Source: Galeopsis tetrahit (taxonomy: Eukaryota > Streptophyta > Magnoliopsida > Lamiales > Lamiaceae). From it: DNA of 64,000 nt. Where the stretch lies: the NCBI GenBank assembly GCA_963675135.1, contig OY776129.1:79077348-79141347 (forward strand), given 5' to 3'. The notes under the pieces were generated by a model, which was not told the DNA's origin, made no database searches, and worked only from the letters and a program-made list of their open reading frames with translations. Of the stretch, positions 11,721-24,379 are shown one piece after another. Each line of letters begins with the position of its first letter. Positions within the stretch are counted from its first letter, which is position 1. Both the position numbers and the translations under genes were made by a program.

Positions 11721-12995
11721 GCCTTTTTATAGGGAGAAAAATGGCTATTTACGCATTTTTTTTTAAAGTGTTATACAGTACTACTTATTTCGTTTAGGTG
11801 AAAGTTACTCGAAAGTTTTAGACACGTAGGTTAAGAAATGTAATAGAATAAACAAATGTATTAGAGTTAATGTAATTGAGAGAGATTTTTTTTAATGAAA
11901 TGTGAAAGAGAATGCTTTTCAAAAAGAGGATGAGTAGCTTTTATAGGGACGGACGGTCAACCAATGTACTGGAAAAATTGGATAGTTTCGATCTATAGTT
12001 ATTTGATCAGGGCCCCCTAAAACGATCTACTAAATTCATCGAGTTGTTCCAAATAATCAAAACGGTCAGTTATTAATGGAATTCCTTGTCGGCTCTCTGT
12101 GAAATACTCATTTGACCGAGGGCTTCCAAACACATCGTAAGTTAAACCGGTACTGACGAGGGAAGTTTGGTAGTTTTCACTAGGATGGAGGAAGTAATAA
12201 GTAAAGTTTTAAGGAGTAATTTTTTTATAATATTTTGTTAAGTAAAAATGTGAATTGCATAAATTTGATTTATAAATTTTTATATATTTATATATAACGA
12301 ATAAATGTATTCTTGCCTAATCACACCCCAAAATTTTAAAATTTGCATCACTGTGCAATTCACTTTACATTTGTTTTGCCTTTAATATTATGTCTGATGG
12401 GCCTTTTCACTTCTATCAAATTAATGGGCCAATTTCTTGTTAGGCCCATGATATATAAAGTCCATCTTATTAATTATACACAAAAATTAGGGCAACAATG
12501 CAACTAAATAATGGAGTATAATAATAAAAAAAAAGTTGTTCGCCAATTTGGAGCTAAATCTCTCCATTTAAGTACATAAATCTTTCAAAAAAAAAAAAAG
12601 TACAAAAATATTTAAAAATATTTTCGATATATTCAAATTTCGTAATTATTGATATTAATATTGAGAAGAATAATATTTCTATCATTTAAAAAATAAAAAA
12701 ATATCAATATTCAATAACAAAATTGAACATAATATAAATAAAATATTAAAAAAAATTGAGAAAATATCAACATTGTACTATATTTAATGTAAATCTATTG
12801 AAGATGTAAATTTTGTTTAAATTATTTTATTACAAATATATATATATTTAAAGTTTGTGTATCCATAAATATTTTCAAAATTTTAAAATCTCAACATATC
12901 CATAAATACCATATTTTATTGTTATAATTACTCCTATATTTTAAATATATAATAATAATAGAATAATAATAATAAAAGCATACACCCAAAATACA
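11721..12995. other. AT-rich spacer between MED10 and the next gene
   Basis: No coding exon is seen. A diverged Stowaway-like remnant may lie at about 11790-11965: it contains GTGAAAGTTACTCGAAAG and, near the right end, TAGCTTTTATAGGGACGGAC. The rest is A/T-rich simple sequence with a poly-A/T tract at about 12580-12900. Confidence 0.4.
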
Positions 12996-13229
12996 TTAAC
13001 CTTGTGCATTCCCTCATACCTACACACCTCTCACCAGCGGTGGTCGACGCCTCTATTTCTCGGCAACGGTGGTCGGCGATATTTCCGGCTGATAGCGGCG
13101 CCTCCCTCCCTGCCTCGCATTAGAAAAAAACAGCCACTTAGCAAGCGGCTCTTATCTCAGCGACAGTGGCCGGCGAGTTATCGGCGACACAGAGATTAAG
13201 AGTTTCGTTTTATTTTGCAATTCTTTTGG
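12996..13229 (+). other. Probable 5'-UTR exon of the 14253-15111 gene
   Basis: This GC-rich island in AT-rich surroundings ends at a consensus-like donor (TTTTG|GTATG at about 13229/13230). The next good acceptor is TTTTAAATGCAG at 14209-14220, directly before the first coding exon. A leader exon with a roughly 1-kb 5'-UTR intron is the simplest reading. Its start is not defined. Confidence 0.45.
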
Positions 13230-14252
13230 TATGTTAAATTTACTGTTTTATTTATCTTTCTGTAAACGAGAATGATTTAAATTCTAGGACGATGCTAATT
13301 TTTATTATTAGCAATTTTTAGTGCAGTTATTTTATATATGTTGGGAAATTTCACTGAGCTCAATTCAGGATCAAGCATATATCTATGTGGCTGAAAATTA
13401 ACTGCTTTAAACTCAAATTTTGGTTTATGCGTACTCAAAATTGTTAAACTAGTGGTCTTTTTGCTGAAAATAATTGCAAATTTGCAATCAACAATGCTGT
13501 GCGAAATTGAACAATTACTTTGTGGTCTCCTGGGTTTATGATATTTTTTTTTTAATATTTAAATTATGGAGTCTTGTTGAGCTCAAGTTAATCAAGCTTT
13601 TTAGCTGAGTCAAACTTGAGTTTCGAGCTTCGAGTTTTGTAAACCAGTCGAGCTCGAGCTTGTCACTACTAGATTAATGGGGGTGGTCAACAGAAACTGC
13701 TGAATTCAGCATTTGGTGATGGTATATAAGTATTTAATCTGTCTATTTGACCCATAAAAACTAACTGCTTCAGTGAAATAGACTAATCTGGAGGCAGTGA
13801 AGGTTGTGTCAAATATGTACATGTAGAAGGATTACTTTGGTTCTAAGATTATGGAAATTTGATGTTTTTTTTGTGTTTCATTCCACTGAGTTTTGCTCGT
13901 CCATTCACCTGTGGAGTGTTAGTTAGATAATTTGTGTTTTGGTTGGTTGGCTATTGGAGTATTTAATATTTAATCAGTAGAAGTATCAGTCCATGGACTC
14001 TTTAGTTGGTTGATTTATAATACTCATGTTTATGCTGCTATTATTGTTTGATGATGTTTTTATCACGGATTTGTGGAATTTTGACAATGAATTATATTCT
14101 TTAAAACACATGAATGAATCAAATGTTTGGATAGAGCTCATGTTTGCTTCCTTAAACAACAGAGGAAATACGCGTACCAGTTGTGATCTTTTTCTGATTG
14201 AGTTTGTGTTTTAAATGCAGGCTCCGAGTCTCTGATTGTCTCTCAAGAGATC

Positions 14253-15111
14253 ATGCATGAAATGGCAAGTAAAGCAAAAGAAGATCAAAAAAAGAAGTCA
14301 CAGCCTCAACTGCTGAAGCTGGACAAGGCATTCAAACTGGTATCACCTTTTAGATGCTTTTAAGTTTTTCAATGTTTGCAGTTCCAAAAATGTGATATTT
14401 TCTTTTTATATGCACATGTGTTCGCCTGTGTCTATCTTTGCTAAAAATGGAGTATAACTGAGGGAAATTTTCTGAAAATGTTCTATGATTTTATCAATGT
14501 TTGTTGTGTATACATATATGATATATCTAGGCCTTCCTATTTTCAACTCTGTATTAAGCTCTTTTAAGTAATTTTTTCTTTGTTTTGTTGTTTAAAGCAG
14601 TGTTTCCACACTGTGACTTTCTTGTATAGGATGCATATGTGGCTTTAGAAGGCCATACTCTTACCAAACATATTATTTCTGTCATATGTGCAGGCCGAAC
14701 AGTGGGTTAATAACATGACTAAAACTTCAGTGAACGAGAAATCAACCTCAGTAGAACTGGAAGGGCGTCCATTGAGGTCAGTGCATGCCTGCTTTCAAAT
14801 TTGCATCATCGTATAACCTCGAACATGGAATTTTATTTGTGTGGGGGATTTTTTATAGGCTTGGAATTGGTGCAACTGTTCCCAAAGAGTCCAAATTCAC
14901 CCATTCGAATAATCCCATTGAAAGAAAATTGCTTGCCAAGTTGAACGATGACAAAAGAAAATTGACCAAGAAAAATGAAGATTTAGCAACAAATGGAAAT
15001 GCTGATGAAGACAGTGAGGAAGATGAGTCGGAAAGTAAAGCCAGAGCTTTTGGCAAGAAGAGACCTCCAAGTTTGATTTCACCTCAACAGATGAAAAAAA
15101 GGCGTAGATAA
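14253..15111 (+). CDS. Small lysine-rich protein with acidic C-terminal tract, possibly DUF3245-like
   Basis: Three exons keep phase: 14253-14339, 14694-14776 and 14859-15111 (423 nt, 140 residues). The N-terminus is rich in Lys/Gln (MASKAKEDQKKKSQPQLLKL), followed by a short conserved-looking core (LDKAFKLAEQWVNNM, then GRPLRLGIGATVPKESKF and HSNNPIERKLLAKL). A strongly acidic run (ADEDSEEDESES) precedes a basic tail that ends in MKKRRR and looks like a nuclear localisation signal. I do not recognise the function. The W and the GIGA segment recall the DUF3245 family, but that is a memory-based guess. Two in-frame ATGs (14253 and 14262) are possible starts, and no upstream in-frame stop is seen within the exon. 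A nuclear or nucleolar location is inferred from composition only. Confidence 0.8.
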
Positions 15112-15400
15112 TCGCTACATTTTGCAACGGAGAGTGCCATTGGTATTCTCCAAATTTCTCCTGACCATGTGACGAGCTCGTGAAGAGTATGAAAATTAAT
15201 GACCAAGTCTGTTTATGTCGTCTTCTAACTCTTTTCATCGCTTCAGAACTTTTTCTGTATTCGTCGAAGGGATACTCGTTCAGTAGTTGTGTCCGAATGT
15301 GAATCTGTGTTTGTTGTTTAATTTATCTGTAAAAACTGTTTAGTTTTCATATACAGGAACGAAATTACAGGATTCCAAAATTCCTATGTGCCTCCTTGTT
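15112..15400 (+). other. 3' UTR region of the 14253-15111 gene
   Basis: The sequence after the stop remains moderately GC-balanced to about 15370 and then turns AT-rich. No reading frame continues. No clear single polyadenylation signal can be chosen. Confidence 0.4.
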
Positions 15401-15740
15401 CATAGTTAGTTCATAATGTATTGCTTTTGGGGATTGCACCATTAGTCTTCAAATGTCGTTTTGACTATTCATTTCATTTGCAATTTTAATTTCCTTCGAC
15501 ACTTTTTCATGTGCATGGAGAGTACTTCTCTTCTTAATCATTTCTACCAACTTAAAGCCTCAATTTGAATTACTTTTAGAGTAATACGTCAATCGTAATA
15601 GTATAGTAAAAGCCCCATCTTGAAATAAACAGTCTCGACTGCTTATGTTTACTTAAATAGTAAGCCGTTTTCTTTCACTCATATAACTATCTGGTTTAAT
15701 TCATCAAACCAACGTAGAGCTATTGATAATACACATAAGG

Positions 15741-15944
15741 TGATCCATATCACGACATAAGAAGTCCAACGGGAGCAAGACTTGAAACAGCGATCCATAA
15801 AAAAACACTGATCCATATCACGACATAAGAAGTCCAACGGGAGCAAGACTTGAAACAGCGATCCATAAAAAAACACTGATCCATATCACGACATAAGAAG
15901 TCCAACGGGAGCAAGACTTGAAACAGCGATCCATAAAAAAACAC
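15741..15944. repeat. 68-bp tandem repeat, three near-perfect copies
   Basis: Copies start at 15741, 15809 and 15877 (TGATCCATATCACGACATAA), exactly 68 bp apart, and differ only at the last few bases. Because 68 is not a multiple of three, each reading frame changes from copy to copy. The overlapping 65-residue open frames here therefore result from the repeat and are not proteins. It lies between the convergent 3' ends of the 15111 and 16557 genes. Confidence 0.95.
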
Positions 15945-16556
15945 CAATACTAAGATCGGCTAGAATAATATCGTTTTGCACTTTTTAATAATTACGTTTC
16001 TTATTAATCAACACAAGATCGATGGGAATACTAAAAATTCTTAAGAAACAAATGAACACTATTGAATTAAGCTACACACTAGACATATAGAGGAATACAT
16101 CTATTGCACAAGTTACATTACAGATGTATAAATAGGAACATCAGAGGATGAGTCAATACAAGACAAGCATGTTGTCTTTACAAACCAAACCTATGTGCAA
16201 ACACGAAATAAACGAAACTACAAAAACATCGATACACACGCATTAAACACACCGAAGCCTGATCATTCTACGATCATACATACACCAACAAGCCCGACCT
16301 TTTACCCTTCTCCTCAAACCACCATGCTAACAAGTTTCGAGGATCCATTATTTGGAATTTCTAACACGAAAACCTCTCATACAAGACTCAACTGTATTAA
16401 GAAATCCTAACTACGTTTGTAACTTTATCCGACGATGTTAAAAGTAGGACGATTCAGACCTTTATCAAGAGCTCCAAGTGAAAACCCGAGAAAAACTTAC
16501 AAATGGCCTGAGAGATGTCGACCAGAATCAGTTTGAAACAGTTTAGTCGTATGTGA

Positions 16557-19500
16557 TCAAGTTTCGACCACTGGAAGCTCAAAAGTATCATCCACCACAA
16601 AGCTTGGTACTATCTCCTCGACCAATTCAACGAAAATGGATTCCCCCATCTCAAAAACAATAAGCTCGATATCTGATCGAAGATCCATCCATTTTCTGGA
16701 TCTTGCCAAGTCTGTTTTGACAAGCTGATCCAAGGAATAAGGTCGTGGATGCTGAGAAAGTAGTTGTTCGACTCGTTGCCATATCTCTTGGATAAGATCC
16801 ATCCCTTTTGGGGGTGGTTGGATATTCAGTTCAACGCGCGACGTCCCAGAATAGCATCCGAAGTAAATATCACAGACCTCCTTTAGAGCTTCATTAGCAC
16901 AGTCGAAAAGGAATTTCTGATCATAACGGGGTCGGCTAGAAAACAACTCAACTTCGTCAAATAATGATGAGTCAAGAATTTCGCACGTTGAAAGCCATCT
17001 GACTAGAAATTCATCCCAGTTTAAACCTGAACCAAGCAACACAGCCTCGACATATTCAAACGCAGATTCCTCATCCTCGAAAGAAATCCTCGTACAAATT
17101 TCTTGCTCACAAGGAGAAGATTGTTCTTCAAAATAGATATGCCTTGGCTGAAATTCTTTTTCAACTGAATGTCACAAATAGTTCAATTTCAGTGCGAAAT
17201 ATAGATACAGAAATCATAACATGAGACTCTCGATTCTTTATCAACACCTACCTGGCTTAGATGTAGTGCTTGCAGGACTGATGTCGTCATCCGTAAATAA
17301 TGGCTCGAGAACAGATACCGGACTGGGACGCTCAATTTTCTCAATTGCACAATCAGAATCTTCAACGTCGCTGCTGACTAGACAACGTGGGGGGGACACA
17401 ACTGGAGTAGACAGTGAGTCTTCTCCAAATAAAGGCTGCATAAAATTAACACGAAAAAGAAACATGATAGAACCAATTAGAAAACACGAGAAAAGAATAT
17501 CTCAGTGTAATTATCTTCTGAAAAAACATACTCCCTCCGTCCCACAGGAATTTGCACACTTTCTATATATGGATGTCCCATACGAATTTGCACACTCCAT
17601 AAAAGGAAATATCTTCATAACCCTCACCCTTAAAATATACTCATATTCACCCATATGTCATTACTTTTCCACACTCAATCTACTTTTTACTTTACTTTAT
17701 TCATAAAAGTTTACAAAACTACCCCTCAAAACATCACTCATTACACTTTTTCTTACACATTTCTTAAAATGTGTGCCATCCCAGAGGTGCAAATTCCTCT
17801 GGGAGGGAGGGAGTAAAAGAAAGGGAATTTACCGATTGGAAGCATGGGGAAGACTCTTCCAAGGACTGGGGGGCAATTTCGGCAATGTCTACTTCCCCAG
17901 TGTCTTCTTCCTCAAAATCTACACGAATCAAACCATCAGAGGCTTTAGAAGTTTCCTCTTCCTGAGGCCTCGATTCAGTCATTTCTTCAATCTCCGCAAC
18001 TATAGAAGGCGAACTTTGAACTGTTGGATAAAAACAAGATTTCTTTCAGTATTATCAAATAGTTAGATGGCTTCACAACTATATTAACTAACAAACGGCT
18101 GATATTTACCTTCAGTAACCGTAGCAGCATCATGGGTAAAGGATTGAACATCTAAAGAACATTCTTGATCATCTCTGATTGGAATATCACAATCCATATC
18201 CAGGGATTCTACTTTGTCCTCCAGATTTCGCCTTCTTGGACTTGGATGATTGTTGTTGTTTTCTTGCAACGGGCCACTCACGTCATTCTTAACTATGCCA
18301 CGTGGAGATAATCTCATCTGAGCAGTTATAAAGATATCATCACCGTGCGTTTTCGGGCTGCAGCAAGGGGAACCCTTATACTCGGGAAGAGAAAGGATCC
18401 TACCGAGCGATTTTGGCAACTGCCCAGTCTGATACTCAGGATTTTCGTCTCCATTCATCAGCATCTCGGAGAGATGTTTTTTAGCCTCAATGTAGATGTT
18501 AGATCCCCTAAATCTTGGATTTCGGGATGCCTCATTCGCCACTGGTGAACTGTTATCCAATAACTTACCGACTGGTTCACTCTTCTTAAAGCTCGGGGAA
18601 GATATCAAAAACTTCTCCATATACTTATGGTTCCTATTCGGCGAGCTCCATCCATAATTTTCTCCTTTCTCACCATTATTGTCGTTTTGGTGCTTAGGAA
18701 AATATTTAGGTGTTTCAGGAGAGACCCCTTGTCTTTCCTTTCCCATTGCATGCCTCAGCTTTCTTTTAATTTCCGTGAAAGAGAACTGAGACGTATTTTT
18801 CTCATTTTGCAGCTTATTATCCCCGTTGTGTGATTGCAATTCAAGACTGCGAATCACACGATCACTTCCAGGGCTTTGTGCACCTGGTTTTAAGACGACG
18901 GTTTTATTATCAGATTCAATTCCCCTTCCCAAGGGAAAGCTCTCCATAGATTTGCTCCTTCTCCTGAAGAAATTTCGTGGTTTACGACCATTTGACTCAT
19001 CAAGCTTTGGCTTCTCTTCTGACAACCTGGATACAGACAAAGAACTCGGTGATTGATCTCTCCTTAACTGAGCATCCTCTAAATTTTGAACGTGCTCGAC
19101 CAGTTTTGAGTCCGGATCCTGTAGTAGTTTTAAGTACACGCCTTCATTTAAACTTAATCTTCGTAAAGCATCCATGAACTCTTTGGAGCAACGAAGATTC
19201 CCCTCTTCCCCAAAACGCTTACTGCCACTCAGTCTCTGTTCAATAAACAGTTTTATCGCTGTAACCAACTTTTCTTCAACAACTGTCATGGTTTCATCAG
19301 ATGGGATATCGACATCACTTTGAAAATCATGCTTCAAGCTTCTTTCGTTGATCTCGGTCAACTCTTTTAATATCTTTTCAAGATCAAGATTATCAGAAGG
19401 CCTTTGATTTGGAACCTGGTTAGGATTTTCAGTGATCAAGTCCGTATCACACGACTTATTGCGACCCCTGCTTCTTTTCTTTTGATGTTTCTTCAGATGG

Positions 19501-20026
19501 TTTACATCTGAGTTGCGTTTTTCCAGACCCGTTTCGGAATCGATTGGCTGGTTTCCTGAGACCTGCTCGTTAATCATCTCTTCTTCCATGAGTTCCTTCA
19601 CACTCGTTTTCGCAGCATCAACCATAGGCATCGGCATATTACTTTCTTCAGCATCCTGATTCACTAAAGAGAATTAATACGAAAAAAAAAAGAAGTCAAA
19701 TTACAATTCCGACATGATATTGAGGCACATACCGCTATGCTTTCACAATTTTCACTCGGACCTGGTATTACTGCTTGGTTACTTGAAAATCCTGTAGAAC
19801 CCGAAGGGGTGGGGGTGAATTACCATAATTACAGATAACTTTTTCTCAAAAAACATCATAAACATGGTTTCTTACCAACAGATTGCTTGCTCTCTCGCCT
19901 TCTATCTGTAAGCAATCGTTTCGTGGTTCGACTTTGACGGAAGTCAAATATGCTAATTAACCCCCATATACAACCTGCCTGGTCTCTTTCATGTCGTGAA
20001 GGGCGTCTTCTTGATCTCTTTGCCAT
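16557..20026 (-). CDS. TRM-type (TON1-recruiting-motif family) protein with DUF4378 C-terminus
   Basis: Six coding exons on the minus strand keep phase: 20026-19876, 19791-19733, 19655-18110, 18020-17833, 17435-17252 and 17164-16557 (2,736 nt, 911 residues). The N-terminus MAKRSRRRPSRHERDQAGC followed by WGLISIFDFRQS and TKRLLTDRR is typical of the plant TRM/LONGIFOLIA-related family. A middle motif SNIYIEAKKHLSEML and a charged, Ser/Pro-rich region follow. The last exon encodes DUF4378 (about residues 730-890; motifs EVCDIYFGC, PPPKGMDLIQEIWQRVEQ, ARSRKWMDLRSDIELIVFEM). Family members bind microtubules or TON1 and affect cell shape and division-plane positioning; this role is inferred from the family. 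A spliced 5' leader is likely: acceptor at 20082-20083, donor at 20836-20837. A Stowaway MITE sits in the intron between exons 4 and 5. Confidence 0.92.
17531..17813. mobile_element. Stowaway MITE in an intron of the TRM-type gene
   Basis: It starts CTCCCTCCGTCCCACAGGAA, ends with the inverted counterpart (TTCCTCTGGGAGGGAGGGAG), and is flanked by TA on both sides. At 283 bp it has the usual size. It interrupts the intron 17436-17832 without touching either splice site. Confidence 0.92.
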
Positions 20027-21700
20027 AATGAATTATCTCTACCTTTTACTGCTTCACGTTCATTTATTTATCCTCGTCTTACTGCAAGTTTAGCAACAAT
20101 GAAGTTACATTAGAATCACACCTCAAACAAGTACAACAAAGCTACCTACACAACTCATAAGCAAACAAATTCGGATTCGAAAATGGTTACACAAGTCTTA
20201 TTCTAATTCAAGTTCAAAACATCTTCTTTACATGATTAAATCGACAGAATTTTCGGTCTAAAATGTAGAAAAGGATATCTACACAAGAAAGCTTCAACAG
20301 AACACCTTCAATTACACAAAGTAAAGAATGTCAATCCAGAAATCCTATTCCATAAAATAAAATAAAAAAACCATTTTTTGGGAACAGTTTTAATACACTA
20401 CTAATACACACAACCAATTCTACAGTAAAACATAACCTCCAAGCACATGCAGTCCCAAAAATGTACTAATCATACAAGCACTGAATATCTCAACTGCCTC
20501 AAATTGAACCACAAGTGGTGTGTTTTTCAATCATTTGGTATGCACACAATCGAGTGTGTTTCTGCCCGTTGGGCAGAAATCCTATTTTAGGCCAGATTCA
20601 GCATTTATCTTGGACCAGATTACCCACCTATCTTGGTCTAATCTAGACTACCAAACTGAACTTTTATAGATAACAGAAAGGAATAAATAGGTAGAAAGAA
20701 AAACCAGAATCAAGATACATTAATGAACTGAAATCTAAAGGGCAAAACACAAAATGGGATACTTTATAATTGAACATCCATGTTTCAGAGGTCCAAAAAT
20801 GTGCCAAAAGTAAATTAGAACAAGAGGATTTATTACCTGAAAAACTTGATGAAACATGCAGCCCAATATACTCTCTCAAGAGTCTATGAAAAAGTGAATT
20901 TAAGGCTGGATCACCAATCACTGTAGCCTCTATAGTTGGCAAGGAATCAATTCTTTTTTTCACTTTTTATTCTTCTCTTACCAAACAAGCTTTGAAAATG
21001 GCAATGGGATCTTACCACAATTTCTGCTAAACCAAACCAAACCAAAGCAAATTCAAAAACCCTTCAGCCTCTTCACAGATTTGATTTTTATATATTTGAT
21101 TTAAAGACAATGGTTATGCATCTATGCAAGATTTAGGGAGGAAAAAAAATGAACCGACAACTTTCCCCTTTAAAAGCACAGTGTTTTAATCCTCAGCATC
21201 CAAAACACACTTTCAAAAAATTACTTTTTCAGGCAAATTCTGGCGAGCCCAGTTGAAAAAAACAACAAAAAAATCCCCAAATTAAAAACCCCACAAAAAA
21301 AATGTTGAAAATGAGGCCTTTTTTTCTTCTTCAAGAAACAAAAATCTTATCTTTGACAGGTATTTACAAGGATTGAACACACTCATAAACAAAGAAAAAT
21401 CAAGAAAGATAGAAGCTTTATGGAAGAGTATGAAATTCCACACCGACCAAAAAGAGAGAAACCCATATGGAAAAATTGTGAAAATCACCCACCCACTTAT
21501 TAAAAATATGGAACCAAGAACTAGGGTGTGGGGCAGCCATTAAAGACTGAACACACAAATAAAAGAAAAACTAAAAAAAGTTGGAAAGTGCAACTAATAG
21601 TGTGTGTGTGTGTGAGAGAGAGAGAGAGGACAACAATCGTGCTGATGGCAATGTAATGGAAGAAGGAGAAAAATAGTATCTATACCTTACGCCATAGTTG
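20027..21700 (-). promoter_or_regulatory. TRM-type gene 5' leader (spliced) and promoter
   Basis: A short 5'-UTR piece (20027-20081) and a leader exon beginning above 20838 are suggested by good splice sites on the minus strand. A (TG)n(AG)n microsatellite lies at 21599-21629. The presumed leader intron contains a copy of the dispersed palindromic repeat (about 20530-20645). Confidence 0.45.
20530..20645. repeat. Dispersed repeat with ATGCACACAATCGAGTGTGT palindrome, copy 1
   Basis: The motif TTTGGTATGCACACAATCGA followed by GTGTGTTTCTGC matches 32818-32900 and the repeated unit in the SPPL intron (57230-59010). The GCACACAATCGAGTGTGT core is an imperfect palindrome. Similarity to the 32818 copy continues roughly 90 bp downstream. 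Confidence 0.75.
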
Positions 21701-21954
21701 CCACATCAAAATGTAGGGCCATCAATTGCAAGAAGACAACTTTCATTCACCAAGAATTTATTTTTTTTGTGTATATTTCTCAATATTTTTGTGCAGAGGA
21801 GGTCCCGTGAGTGTAATTTTGGCACGACGTTTTAACACTTTAAATAAATGAGTGTTAATTTATACTGGATTTTCAAAAGTTTTTATCTTTAGTAACAATA
21901 ACATTTATGGGGTATTATAGTAAAATTACCATTAGTTCCAAATTTGACTTTATC

Positions 21955-22190
21955 AACAAATTAAGAAAAATTAATAAATTTAATTAAGTAATATATTTAT
22001 TTCACCCTTAATATTCTATAAATTTAGTGTAAATTCTAAAGAGTCGTGTCTGAAAAGTAATTATGGGGTAAGTTTAATTAAGGGTAAAATTGGCAATAAA
22101 GCATTAAATAATTAAGTAAAAGAGAATTTGTGACTATAATTTGAGACATAAAAAAAAATGTGACTATTTTTGTGGGAGGAGGTAGTTAGT
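21955..22190. mobile_element. Diverged Stowaway-like MITE, inverted relative to 27325-27604
   Basis: The right end (ATGTGACTATTTTTGTGGGAG) is the inverted match of the left end of 27325-27604. The shared interior includes segments like TTTAATTAAGGGTAAAATT. The left terminal repeat is degenerate, so its border is approximate. Confidence 0.55.
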
Positions 22191-22768
22191 TCCTTTTATT
22201 ACTAAATTTTTTTTATTTTTTTTTTTTGGAAAGAATAGTGTGTATATTTCTCAATATTTTTGTAAAACACTACTGTAAATAAATGAGCTTTAATTTGTAG
22301 GAGTACTAGATTTTCAGAAGTTTTTATCCTTAGTAACAATAACATTTATGGGGGTATTCTAGTACTATTCTGCATATATTATTTAAGGGAAAAAAATTAG
22401 TTAGTTGCTTTTATTACTAAATTGAATGTAATTTAAGATGGTATCTACACTGGGTGGGACATAATGAGTATAGTATTTAGTACAATTTTTATATACATAA
22501 TACATGTATATGGTCTGTATTTCTACTTGCATATTTATGATTGATAGATACTACGGAGTATTAGTATATTAATTGTATTTTACCAAATATAGCTTTTCAT
22601 GTTTCAAATTTGACCCCTCCTCCCGTTTTATTATGATAAATTCTTCTATACAATTAAGTTTTTGAATTTTAATGTTCAATTTACCAATTTAATTTTAAAT
22701 CTCAACATTTGACTCAATTTATTGAAATTCAATTTCAACTGTATAATATGTGCAGTCAATTGCACTTA

Positions 22769-23064
22769 TTATTTATCCTATTTCTTTTAGGTTATCTGTT
22801 TTTTTTTTAAATAAACTTTATTTGCTTTATACTTTATTTTATTTACTTTATACATAAAATATCAATATTCCTTAAAATTTATATTTAAACAAGGTAAAGT
22901 CTAGTATGCACTCGAGTATTTATCCTATTTCTTTTAGGTTATCTGTTTTTTTTAAAAATAAACTTTATTTGCTTTATACTTTATTTTATTTACTTTATAC
23001 ATAAAATATCAATATTCCTTAAAATTTATATTTAAACAAGGTAAAGTCTAGTATGCACTCAAGT
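22769..23064. repeat. 147-bp tandem duplication carrying a MITE end
   Basis: The segment starting ATTTATCCTATTTCTTTTAG occurs at 22771 and again at 22918, exactly 147 bp later, with only one or two differences. Each copy ends in GTCTAGTATGCACTC, which is the outer end of the hairpin MITE at 23050. Duplication therefore took in the element's end, leaving a truncated end in the first copy. Confidence 0.9.
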
Positions 23065-23260
23065 GCATGTTATTCACCCTAGTCATGTTGCATTTTTCAG
23101 TTTTACTGACTTACACTTTTTGGTAAATGGTGTTGCACTTTTCAATTATTACTAAAAATATTATTATACAGTTTAATAATTGAAAAGTGCAACACCATTT
23201 ACCAAAAAGTGCACCATGGACTAGGGTGCATGCACTCGAGTGCATAGCAGACCAACCCTT
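23050..23260. mobile_element. Hairpin MITE, copy 1 (nearly perfect inverted repeat)
   Basis: The left arm (ACACTTTTTGGTAAATGGTG then TTGCACTTTTCAATTATTA) pairs with the right arm (TAATAATTGAAAAGTGCAAC then ACCATTTACCAAAAAGTG). The outer ends contain GCACTCRAGTGCAT on both sides. Arm length is roughly 95-100 bp with a loop of about 20 bp. The superfamily is not certain; a transcript would fold into a long hairpin. Confidence 0.85.
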
Positions 23261-24379
23261 TAAACAATTGAAAATGATAGGAGTATACAATTCAACCGAG
23301 TGAATACATTTTTTTTTTATATACAATGGTATCATAATCATTCTCATTCCTAATGACCATGTTTCTTGTACTTTCATCGTTTACGAAATGTAATCTCATT
23401 TAACTTATATTATCCGTCTACAAAATGTAATCTTATATACTCTTACATTTTATGAAAATATACCTTTAACTATCATTTAATTATTCAAATTGTCACTAAT
23501 TTTATTAATAAATAATCACTTTATTCACAATGAATCTCACAAGACAAGTACTTTATCTAAATTACATTTGGTGGATGGAGAGACTAATTTGATAGTGTAC
23601 AACAGAAGCAGGGCGGAATCGAAACCGACATGCACTTGTAACTGGTTCGGTTCCATATTATCAAAATCGAAAATCGACAGTTCGAACCGTATGACACTTC
23701 TACCGAAACTGGTTTTGGAGAATTCACAAAGCACTCACACAAGAAAAAAACCACACATAGTCACACACTGAACAAACAAAAAACACGCTTACTGCTTAAT
23801 GTTTTCTTGTTCTTTATGTAAGATTGCAATTTTTTGGAGGGTAGTAACATGGTATGTACGAAAATTGGATGCATACAATGAAATAGAGAGAGGGGGTGCA
23901 ATTATCCTGTGTGCTCTACTTGTTTTCTTCTTACTTGAAATCATATTTGATCAGTTGACTCATTTATATGACCATTAGTAATATAATTTAATTGGTATGT
24001 AATATAAATGAAATATTTTATTAGATGTAAAGTTTATAATGTATTTAACAAAAAATCAGATATAGTAGAAATATTGAGATGTTCTTATGCATTGAGACAG
24101 AATTGGTTCAAATTGAGAAAAATTTATGTGCAATATTGTACCAGTAATAGCTTTTTATTTAAAAAAAAAGGGGGCATAAAAATTAACGAATTAAAATCGG
24201 GTCAAATTAATTTTCTCACGGAAACCCACAAAAAGACTCAGCTCCAAGTCTATTATTATAAGGGTAAATGTGTGTTATTTGTTCTAACAATAACACATAT
24301 TTGCTCTTATAATAACACAGATTTAAGAGTGATTTTTTTATTTTTACCTTCATGTAATTTTTGTAAGAAGATCAGTTGG

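Noticed and set aside
15679..15947. Two overlapping minus-strand frames with repeated [13 protein letters not shown] segments
   Set aside because: They arise from the 68-bp tandem repeat read in shifting frames; no start context, homology or conserved frame.
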